NCBI RefSeq assembly: GCF_036010485.1
Contig: NZ_CP108568.1
Span: 1,488,001-1,552,000 of the forward strand
Direction: 5' to 3'
Source of the DNA: Streptomyces sp. NBC_01198
Lineage (GTDB): Bacteria; Actinomycetota; Actinomycetes; Streptomycetales; Streptomycetaceae
Length of the DNA: 64,000 nt
Part shown: positions 26,005-34,300 of the stretch, piece by piece
How positions within the stretch are numbered: the first letter of the stretch is position 1
How the letters are laid out: each line of letters begins with the position of its first letter
Notes under the pieces: generated by a model
Told to the model about the DNA's origin: nothing
Seen by the model: only the letters and a program-made list of their open reading frames with translations
The model's database searches: none
Made by a program: the position numbers and the translations under genes

Positions 26005-26577
26005 TCAGCTCTGCGGGGGGGTTTCGCCGTGTCCGGGGAGGGCGCGGACTGCTTCGGCGATGGCGGGTCGGAGCTGTTCGAGGGTGTGGGCGGGGCCGAG
26101 GATCATGCGGCGGAGCTGGGGCATGGCAAGGCTCCAGCCGACCAGGCCGAGGGTGAAGAACAGCCGGTCGCGGGCTTCGCCGTCTGAGGCGGTCTGGGTG
26201 GCGCGGACCTTGTTCTCGTAGTGCTGGGTGCGGGCCTTTTCCCCGGGGACGGGCTGGTCACCGAGTTCGAGCGCTTCCCACATGAGCAGGCGCAGGGCTT
26301 CGGGGTGGGCGCGGTGGTAGTCGAAGAGCCGCTCGGCGTAGGCGGGTAGGTCCTCGTCGCCGGGCGGGACGGCCTGGGCGAGGTCGGCCATGAGGCGTTC
26401 CAGGACGGCGGCGAAGAGCTTGTTCTTGTCGCCGAAGTACTCGTAGATGGCCCGCTTGTTGGCCTTGGCCTGTGCGGCAATGCGGTCCACGCGGGCGCCG
26501 GCCACGCCGTGCTGGGCGAACTCCGCAGCCGCCGCCTCGAGGATCCGCTCTTTGGTTGCGTTCGAGTCGTACGCCAT
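26005..26577 (-). CDS. TetR-family transcriptional regulator
   Basis: A 190-residue TetR protein. The HTH is at residues 8-55 (KERILEAAAAEFAQHGVAGA, DRIAAQAKANKRAIYEYFGD). The C-terminal domain contains the TetR_C-like LFDYHRAHPEALRLLMWEAL. It is divergent from an MFS exporter gene and two palindromic sites lie between them, so it probably represses that exporter. The ligand is unknown. Confidence 0.9.
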   Translation of the reverse strand: MAYDSNATKERILEAAAAEFAQHGVAGARVDRIAAQAKANKRAIYEYFGDKNKLFAAVLERLMADLAQAVPPGDEDLPAYAERLFDYHRAHPEALRLLMWEALELGDQPVPGEKARTQHYENKVRATQTASDGEARDRLFFTLGLVGWSLAMPQLRRMILGPAHTLEQLRPAIAEAVRALPGHGETPPQS

Positions 26578-26588
26578 GCACCGATGGT

Positions 26589-26661
26589 AACGAACCAGTT
26601 CGTTTGACCGATCACGGAGCCGTCTGCAACTCTCTCTCCATCATTCGAACCATCTAGTTCG
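26589..26661. promoter_or_regulatory. TetR operators in the exporter promoter region
   Basis: AACGAAC-CA-GTTCGTT at 26589-26604 has perfect 7-bp arms. CGAAC-CATCTA-GTTCG at 26646-26661 is a related, wider-spaced repeat. The first is 12 bases from the TetR start and the second 17 bases from the MFS start. Confidence 0.75.
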
Positions 26662-26677
26662 TTCGCTTGGAGTTGTG

Positions 26678-27933
26678 ATGCCCTGCCCTGATCCGCCGCT
26701 GCCTTCCGCACCGGCACTGCCCCGTCGGCTGCCGCTGGTCATGGCACTGGCCTGCGGGGTCAGCGTGGCGAACGTCTACTTCCCGCAGGCCCTGGCGCCG
26801 CTCATCGCCGACAGCTTCGGTGTCACGGCGGATGCGGCCGCGACCGTGGCGACCGTGACGCAGCTCGGGTACGCGGCCGGGATCTTCTTTCTGGTCCCGC
26901 TCGGCGACCGGCTCCCGCGCCGCCCCCTGATCACCGTGCTGCTTGCCGTGACCGCTCTGGCCCTCCTGGCTGCCGCTCTCGCCCCGGCCACCGGTGCCCT
27001 GCTCGCGGCCGGTGCCGTGGTGGGGGTGGCGACTGTGGTTCCCCAGCTGCTGCTGCCCATGGCCGCGGGCCTGGTCTCGGCCGACCGGCGCGGCGCCGTC
27101 ATCGGGACGCTGCAGGGCGGGCTGATCGGCGGGATCCTGCTGGCTCGCAGCTTCGGCGGCACGCTCGGCGATCAACTGGGCTGGCGCGCGCCGTATCTGG
27201 TCGCGGCCGTGCTCACCGTGCTGCTGGCGATCGTGCTCCACGCCGCCTTGCCCGATGCCGCCCCGGCCGTGCGAGACCGCTACACCGCCCTGCTCGCAGC
27301 CAGCGTGCGGATGCTGCGCACTGAGCGGACCTGCGGCGCTCCGCGCTCTTCCAGGCCACCCTCTTCGGTGGCTTCAGTGCCGCCTGGACCGCGCTGGCCC
27401 TGCTGGTCACCGGTCCCCGCTACGGCCTGGACACGCAGGTGGTGGGCGTGTTGGCGTTGATCGGCGCGGCCAGTATGTTCTGCGCCCCGGCCGCTGGGCG
27501 GTGGGTGGACCGGAACGGCGCGGACCGGGTGAACCTGTGGTGCATCCTTGCCACATTTGCCGCGGCGGCCGTCCTGGCCGGGGGTGCGAGCGGCTCGTGG
27601 ACCGGGCTGGCAGCCCTGGTGGCCGGGCTGTTGCTGCTCGACATCGCGGTGCGGTGCAGCCAGGTCGCGAACCAGGCCCGCATCTTCGCGCTGCGCCCCC
27701 AGGCCCGCAGCCGGCTGAACACCGCGTACATGACCTGCTCGTTCCTCGGCGGCAGCGCCGGATGCTGGCTCGGTATCCGCGCTTATGCCCAGCTGGGCTG
27801 GCTGGGGGTGTGCACGCTCATGGGAGCTCTCGCTCTCCTCGCGCTCGCCGCGTACCTCGCCGGTCCGCGCAGGCAGCAGGCCCGCACTCCGGCTCTGCCC
27901 GGCTCGACCCAGCCCGATCCACTCGCCCGGTGA
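26678..27933 (+). pseudogene. MFS exporter, single-base frameshift
   Basis: A major-facilitator transporter of about 417 residues if repaired. The first half (VMALACGVSVANVYFPQALA, PLGDRLPRRPL) has spans 1-6. At about 27331 one C is missing from a CCC (RTERT, then LRRSALFQATLFGGFSAAWT in the next frame), and the second half (PAAGRWVDRNGADRV, AYMTCSFLGGSAGCWLG) continues to 27933. As written the protein ends early in an unrelated tail. Drug or metabolite efflux under control of the divergent TetR is inferred. A recent mutation or an assembly error are both possible. Confidence 0.85.
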
Positions 27934-28013
27934 GAGGCGACCGGCCTGTGACGCGGGCCCCTGCGACTGTCTCGAACCACTGTGCTCTCCACCTCCGACT
28001 CGAAGGATCTTCC

Positions 28014-28063
28014 ATGTCATTCCCTGCCATGCCCCTGGCGGTACTCCAGTTCTTCCGCGCCTC
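28014..28063 (+). pseudogene. Start of a small ORF interrupted by the mini-IS
   Basis: AAGGATCTTCC precedes ATG 28014, which reads MSFPAMPLAVLQFFRAS before the insertion at 28064. Removing the 261-bp element and one 3-bp duplication leaves an in-frame continuation to 28571, but that part has no recognisable features, so the original gene is uncertain. Confidence 0.3.
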
Positions 28064-28324
28064 TGAAGTTCCCCTGTGATCTCGGACACTCGTTCTTACA
28101 CGGCGAGGGTGTGTCGTTGTCGGGTCTCGTTTGGGGTCAGGTAGCCCCAGTCGGGGTGCTTGCGTAGCCGGCGGCGGTTGTAGCTGGAGGAGCTGGCCAA
28201 CGCCACGGCGTCCCGCTTGAACTCCTCCGAGTACCTCTTGCCCTGCTTGTTGCTCACCTGGCTCTACTTCCTCTGGAACCTCACGTCCCAGTCTCCAGGT
28301 GTCCGGGTCCACGGGGAAGCTTCA
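28064..28324 (-). mobile_element. 261-bp non-autonomous miniature of IS3 element A
   Basis: Both ends match element A (TGAAGTTCCCCTGTGATCTC at 28064; inward from 28324, TGAAGCTTCCCCGTGGACCC). Inside, the minus strand contains the first approximately 25 codons of orfA fused directly to the last approximately 35 codons of orfB. CTC flanks both sides (28061-28063 and 28325-28327), a 3-bp target duplication. It therefore moved as a unit, mobilised by a full-length relative. Confidence 0.9.
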
Positions 28325-28834
28325 CTCCCACCCGCCTGCCCACGCCACAAGGTTCAGAGCAGCGAACGTCCGTGACGTGCCTGCCTGTGGGCCGAGCCCG
28401 GTGCCGGGCTGCGGGCGATACGGGAATTGTTCCACCGCTCGCGCGGACGTCTGGTTTCCCCGAGCGGTGAATGCGGGCCATAGCCTGGCCGAACATCGCC
28501 CGCAGCGGGCAGTTTCTACTGCTATGACCCGCGACCACCGCACCATCCTCAGGAGTCCGCACAGCCTCTGATGATCACGCGATGGCCGTACCGATTTCCA
28601 GCCCTGCTCCTGCGTCGCTTCGGACGTATTCCGATGCCGTGTCCTACACGGTGCCGGGGCCGTCGAGGAAGCAGTGCAGTACGGCGGCCTCCGTGCGGAA
28701 CCGCGCGGCTCGGCCAGCGTGCGCGAGCGCGGCTGGAGCCCGGGGCACCCTCCCGGAAGCGGCAGCCCGGTGACCACGGATATCGGCTCTCACCAGGGCG
28801 GATGAGGTAATCGGGAAGGACAGGCTCCGAGAGG
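28325..28834. other. Intergenic, no gene supported
   Basis: About 510 bases between the mini-IS and the minus-strand gene at 28835. Several short frames are open on both strands, but none has a start signal, a recognisable motif or consistent codon use. Confidence 0.35.
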
Positions 28835-29245
28835 CTACGGCGCCGGGTTCACCGGGCAAACAACCTCGGCCGGACCGGCGGCCGGTGGCACCACGCGGAA
28901 ACAGGTGCTGAGGTCGCCGCCCTGAAGCGAGTTGCCATATTGCATGCCGATCTCGATGGTGACGGCCGGGCCCCTGACCGTACGCACGGCGATCTCCTTG
29001 TGGTGCCCTGCGGCCGTGGCGGCCCGAGCGGCAACCGTCGGGCCCTTGGCCGCAGCCAGGTCGGCCGCGAAGCTGCGGGCCAACGCCACGGACTGGGTGT
29101 GCGCCCGGTCTTTCTCCTCGTCGTTCCGCTGTCCGACATGATGCCCGATCGTGCAGCGCGTGACGATGAACAAGGCGATCACGGCCACCGCCACGAAGAA
29201 GCAGCCCTTGCCGGTCTTCTCGTAGGGTGTTTGGGGGATGGTCAT
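28835..29245 (-). CDS. Small membrane-anchored hypothetical protein
   Basis: A 136-residue protein. A short basic N-terminus (MTIPQTPYEKTGKG) leads into one membrane span (CFFVAVAVIALFIVT). The remaining roughly 105 residues are outside or soluble, rich in Ala, with two Cys near the end (STCFRVV, EVVCPV) that could form a disulfide. No family was recognised. It stands alone; the nearest genes are transposon remnants. Confidence 0.65.
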   Translation of the reverse strand: MTIPQTPYEKTGKGCFFVAVAVIALFIVTRCTIGHHVGQRNDEEKDRAHTQSVALARSFAADLAAAKGPTVAARAATAAGHHKEIAVRTVRGPAVTIEIGMQYGNSLQGGDLSTCFRVVPPAAGPAEVVCPVNPAP

Positions 29246-29522
29246 GATCAGACCTGTCGTCCAGTCCGGCTCGCGTCAGGAAGCGGACGTGCAAATGGCC
29301 ACGGGGGTCAGAACCCCAAGGCAGCGCGGCTCGACCCGCGAGGAGCCAGTCCATCACGCGCTCAGCGGTACGACCAGTGGTTCGCGATTTCGGCGTCGTA
29401 CGCCCCACGGATCGAGCCAGCTGTAACTGCCAGCCGGTTACCCTGCGGGGTGCTAAAACGATCACATGGCCTCTGATCAGGCTCTTCCCGATTTCACGTG
29501 ATCATGACGTGCTCCGGCTGCA

Positions 29523-29945
29523 TGGCGTTGCGCGTGCTCTACCTGGTCTTCGTCCGGCGGCTCGGCCTGCTCGTGTTGCTGTCGCGGTCGGAGAACGCCA
29601 CGAACGTTGAGCTCCTCGTACAGCGCCACGAGGTCGCGGTGTTGCGTCGGCAACTCGGCAGCCGGCCACGCCTGACGTGGCCGGATCGCGCGGTGCTGTC
29701 CGCCCTCGCCCGACACCTCCCAAGCAACCTGCGCCGCCACCGCCTCGTCACCCCGGGCACCCACCTGTCCTGGCACCGCCGCCTGCTCCGATGCAAACGG
29801 AAGCAGAAACCGGTCTGGATCGGACGCCCACAGATCTCCGAGGAACTCACCGCCCTCATCCCGCGCCTCGCCGAGGAGAACCCAACCCGGGGGATACAGA
29901 ATCCAGGACGAGCTGCGAGGCCGGGTCAGAGCACCTGCAGGACTT
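29523..29945 (+). pseudogene. rve transposase N-terminal fragment
   Basis: Plus-strand reading with the usual start of an actinobacterial integrase-type transposase: [60 protein letters not shown]. Catalytic residues are missing and the frame breaks near 29930. Confidence 0.8.
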
Positions 29946-30124
29946 TTGACACCCCACAGCCCGTCGCGCGGGTACCAGCCGGCGAAGTCCTCGTCGCACC
30001 ACAGCCCGTCCAGCCGGTCCCTCACCCGCATCGCCGTCGTACCAACCGGATTGCTCGCCCGCGCGACCTGCGCGGTCAGAGACGGAACCTGCTCACCGGA
30101 ACGGGACAGAGCGACAACGGACAC
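29930..30124 (-). pseudogene. IS1182-like transposase N-terminal fragment
   Basis: The minus strand reads [20 protein letters not shown], then [17 protein letters not shown], which resembles the N-terminus of IS1182-type transposases. Only about 60 codons remain. It is wedged into the plus-strand integrase remnants. Confidence 0.55.
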
Positions 30125-30224
30125 CTCGACAACGACATCGGCCTACGAAACAACCCGACCATGCCCCATGGTCACGCTGGCGCACCGGGAAACAGCAAGA
30201 TCACCGACAGAGTCAAGCTCAGTG

Positions 30225-30458
30225 CTGCGCGAAATGCGGTTGTTGGCTCGGCCGGACACGGTCCTGCGCCGGCACCGCGACGTGGAACGGTGGATGCAGA
30301 CCTGTCGGCGCGAATTGCTTGACCGCACCTTGATCTGGAGCCAGCGGCACCTGCTGCTAGCGCTACGGGAGTTCGAAGAACCGTACAGTCGGGCACCTGC
30401 CCCGACGACACCCCGCACATCGGACAGACCGAAAAGATCGTCTGCACAAGGGCGTTGA
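30225..30458 (+). pseudogene. rve transposase fragments (internal deletion)
   Basis: [16 protein letters not shown] is joined directly to [20 protein letters not shown] and RHLLLALREFEE, so the DDE core between them is deleted. These are the N-proximal and C-terminal parts of a transposase related to that at 29523. Confidence 0.7.
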
Positions 30459-30673
30459 CATCCACCACCACACAGGTCAACGACCATCACTACGTTCCGT
30501 CACCACCGAAACGTGAGACAGGGCCGAACGATTTGCAGTCCCGTCCCCGGCAGGCTTGCGACGCCCTGAAGGGACCGCTGCCGCGGCCCACATCTGATGC
30601 CCAAGCGCAGCCTTTCACCTGATCATGTGTCACATAGTCTTGTAACCTGAGAACGGAACCGGCGGGGCCGCTG

Positions 30674-31270
30674 ATGACTGGGGGTGGTCGAGTGGCTGGC
30701 AGCCCGAGCGGCACGGGACAAGGCGGGAACGGCGGCGGCCGGAGCGACAGCAGCGGTGCGGGCAGGACCCCTGCCTCCGGCGGCGGTAACAACTTCCTGG
30801 GTTACTTCGTGGCAACCGGCCTTGTATCGGTGATCACTGCCTTCATTTATCACAGCTCTTCGTCGAGTTCGCCGTCGGCGGAGCCCACCACGCCGGAAGT
30901 GACCACTCTGGTCGAGACGCCGACGACACCGGCCGTGTCCGGGCAGATCGTCGCGATCGATAACGTGGGCCGGGACACCCGCAATTCCGCCTACTTCGAC
31001 ATGAAGGTCTCCATCGAACTCACGGGACTGCTGGGCCGCACATGCACCATCAAGTGGGCCTCCTACTACACGGACGCCAAGGGTGCGGGCGGTACCGCCA
31101 CGGGCTACCAGGGGGAGGTGACGAGCACGCTTCTCGCCTATGACCCGGAGCGGTACTGGCAGACCCTCGTCATCCACTATCCCGACCACTCGGGCGACTG
31201 GGGAGTCCACGTCTTCGTCTACGGGCCGGACGGCGAGCTGCTCGACAACGAGGACGGTCCGACCGGGTGA
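30674..31270 (+). CDS. Membrane-anchored hypothetical protein beside the STAND system
   Basis: A 198-residue protein. A Gly/Ser-rich N-terminal tail of about 40 residues precedes one membrane span (YFVATGLVSVITAFIY), then a Thr/Pro/Ser linker and a beta-rich domain of about 115 residues (IVAIDNVGRDTRNSAYFDMK, CTIKWASYYTDAKG, ERYWQTLVIHYPDHSGDW). ATG 30674 is used; GTG 30692, with GGGGGTGG upstream, is possible. It converges on the protease-NTPase gene with 31 bases between the stops. Its family is unknown. The position invites a role as sensor or accessory of that system, but this is only inference. Confidence 0.7.
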   Translation: MTGGGRVAGSPSGTGQGGNGGGRSDSSGAGRTPASGGGNNFLGYFVATGLVSVITAFIYHSSSSSSPSAEPTTPEVTTLVETPTTPAVSGQIVAIDNVGRDTRNSAYFDMKVSIELTGLLGRTCTIKWASYYTDAKGAGGTATGYQGEVTSTLLAYDPERYWQTLVIHYPDHSGDWGVHVFVYGPDGELLDNEDGPTG

Positions 31271-31301
31271 GCGAGCGGGCCGGAGGCCGCTGCCGAGGCG
31301 G

Positions 31302-34300
31302 TCACTCGGCCGGCGCTGGCGGTGCTTCCGGCAGCACAGCGAAGGCTGCGGTCAGCGCGTCGGGTTCCTGTGCCGCGACCAGGCCGAGGGCTTCGTACCA
31401 GTGGTCACCGGCCAGCACGTGCAGGAGGGACCAGCGGGCGGCGGCACGGATTCCGTCGTCCTGGGCCTCTGCCGCTGCGTCAGCGGTGGCCAGCGCGTGT
31501 GCGGCGCTTGCTGCGACGCGTTCGCGTTGCGACGGGCTCTCGATCGCGTCCAGCGACTCCCGGGCGGCCGACAGGTCGCCGACGGCGGCAAGGGCCTGGA
31601 CGGTCGCCGACACGCAGTCGAGCACCGGTTCGGTCCGGATCACTGGGTTCGGCGGCAGCCCTCGCGGCAGGCCCATCGCCCCCCGGTAGCCGCTCAGCCG
31701 GCATGCCGCTTCCCGGGCACGGGCGTAGGCCCAGTCCGGGGCGGCACCGACCGTGCCGGCCGCGACCCCGGCCAGCAGGACCAGGCGTACGTCGCCTGCG
31801 TCGTCGTACTCCACACCGGCTTCCGAGCCGGACTGCGTCGCAGGGGGCCTCAGCGCCGTTGTGACGGACCGCAGGTTCCCCGTACGGCAGAGGACGGCCG
31901 TGGCGGTAGCGACGTCGCTTGCGGGGGAGGGGGCGGTGAAGGCAGGTGGGAGGAGCATTGCGGCAGCCAGGGCACGGCGGGCGCAATCAGCGGCGGCGGC
32001 CCGGTCAAACGGTTCCAGCCCGGCCGCGCACAGCGTGCTCATGGTGAGGAGGCGCCCCGAACCCGCCGAGGAGAGCGCCGATAAGTCGTCGAGGGCGGTC
32101 CTCATCGCCTCGGCCACTGCGCCAGCCGTACGTCCGTCGGAAGTCGGGCAGTGCCTCAGAATACCGACCAGGCTGCGGATCTCCTCATCCGGCCACTGCC
32201 CGGCGGCCCAGCCCAGCGCTTCGCTGCGCAATTCCTGGGTGCGGGCGTCGTCGAAGAGGCCGGCTCCGGCAAGAGCGGCGATGCATTCGGGGACGGCTGC
32301 GGAACTCCCGGCGTGAAGGGCTTCCGTGACCAGCCGCTTGGCGGTGTCGGGCCGGCCTGCGGAGATTGCCCCGGTGACCAGCGCGGCCAGGCCGTGTTCC
32401 TGCCACCGGCGGTCGTGGTGACCGGCCATGGCCGCGAGCGCGCTGTCGGTCCTGCCGGTACGGGCCAGGACGGTCGCGGCTCGGCGGGCGGTCTCGGCTG
32501 CCTCGGGGCGACCGTCCGTGGGCTCCCGCCTGACGACCTCCTCGGCCACTCCCGCCGCGAAGGCCGGCTGGTGCTCTGCCAACGCCTCGGCGAAGGCCAA
32601 CAGTATCTGCTGCCGCCCGGCGACGAGGCTTGCCGGGCCACCGGTGCCGGGCATCGCCACGATGGCCTCGGCTTCGTCGGCCAGCCGGGCGGCCATCTCG
32701 TGCCGCGTGCCGGCGATCGCCGCCGCCATCCTGGTCAGAGCTGTGCGCCGCCGGTGCGGGTCGCCGATGCCCCGGGCCATCCTGGCAGCCGTGAGCCACT
32801 GTCCGCGCTCGGCACTGGCCGACGCGAGCGCCTCCTGCCAGGAGTAGCCGCTGAAGAGGGGCGCGAACAGCTCCAGCGCCTCCTCGACCCGGTCGGGGCG
32901 GGATTCGAGAACTACCGCGATGTCCTCGACCACGCTGCGGGCGGCACCGGCCAGCAGGGACATGTCCCGGGACCAGGAGTCCGGCTCGCTTTCGTAGTAG
33001 GCCGCCAGTTCGGTCCAGCGACCCCGGCGGGCGAGCACCGGCGTCGCCAGCTGGTCCAGCCGGACCTTGTCCTCTTGGGCGAGCGGTCGCGGCAGGGCCA
33101 GCAGGTCCTCGGCGAGCCGGACGGCCCGCGGGTCGCCGGCCGTGTCGCCGACACACATCAGGGTGAGCGCGGGGTGGAGCCAGGCTTCGGGTTCTTCCTC
33201 GGCACGGTAGCGGGCCAGCACCTCCTCGGCCCTTGCCCAGCAGCCGGCCTGGGCGAGGGCGGTGAGCAGCTGTCGGCGTACCTCGGTTCTGAAGGGGGTG
33301 GCCTCGGCCGACCGGACCGCGGATCGGGCTTCCTCCCAGCGCCCGAGCTTGCCGAGTGCCCGGACGCGGAGGGCCGCGCACGCGCCCCCGCACGGCCACG
33401 CCGCCCCGTCCAGCGGGTGCGGGCAGGCTTCCCCCACTACCTGTAGGCCCGTTGTGGCGTCCGGCATGGCCTGGGCCTGACCCAGCAGGGCTTGCCGGCG
33501 GGCGGCGGCTTCGCCGACGGCCCGTGCCGCGCGCAGTGCCTGCTCGGTCCGGCCGGCCGTGGCGAATGCTTCGCGCATGCCGGCCAGGGCCTCGTCCCGC
33601 CGGCCGCGCGCCACGTCTTCCAACGCGCGCCAGGCGTCGTCGGTGTGACCGGCTGCGGCCAGCGCGGGTGGCAGCGCGGCCCGCAGATCGGCCAGGAAGG
33701 CGGGGTCCGGCGAAGGGCCGGTGTCCGGCTGGTGCGCCGCCTGCCCCAGGAGGGACTCCCCGCGACCGTGCCCGTCGCCCACCGCCCCGGTCATGGCCCG
33801 CTCTGCTATGGATCGGCCCTGGCGGACGCCCCGAGCCGCGGACCAGACAGCGCGAACGCCGTCCTCGTCCCCGGCCGAACCGAAAGCCTCGGCCAGGTCG
33901 CCGAGTGCGCTGCCGATCAAGCGCGTCCGCGGACTGTCCTGGCTTGCGTCCGATCCGGTGGTCTGTTCTTCCGCCACCAGAGCCAAGGCCTGGTGCAGGC
34001 GGGCTACGCCTTCGGGTACGTCGAGACGCAGCAGGGTACGGCCGATCTGCACGGCGGTTTCCACGTAGGCCGACGGGTACAGCGCGGGCAGCACTTTTGC
34101 GAACATCAGGTCGGCGGCGTGCCGCGCCAATTCCCGCGCGTGCCGGGGGTGTTCGTCGACAAGGGCAGCCGCCAGCCGGGCGAGCGCGCGGATCCTGGGC
34201 GGGCCTTCCGGCATCGCCTCGACCAGTACCCGGGCTCGGCCGACCTGTCCGAGCCTGCCGCGAAGCAGGGCCAGGCCACTGTTGTCCCATCCTGATGAGC

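Noticed and set aside
28014..28571. A real gene interrupted by the mini-IS
   Set aside because: The start looks good, but the continuation after removing the element has no family features or convincing codon use, so only the start is annotated, with low confidence.
32185..34290. 701-codon frame within the STAND gene
   Set aside because: It is Arg/Gly/Ala-rich and lies in an alternative frame of the solenoid region, where the main frame is continuous and has the expected domain order.
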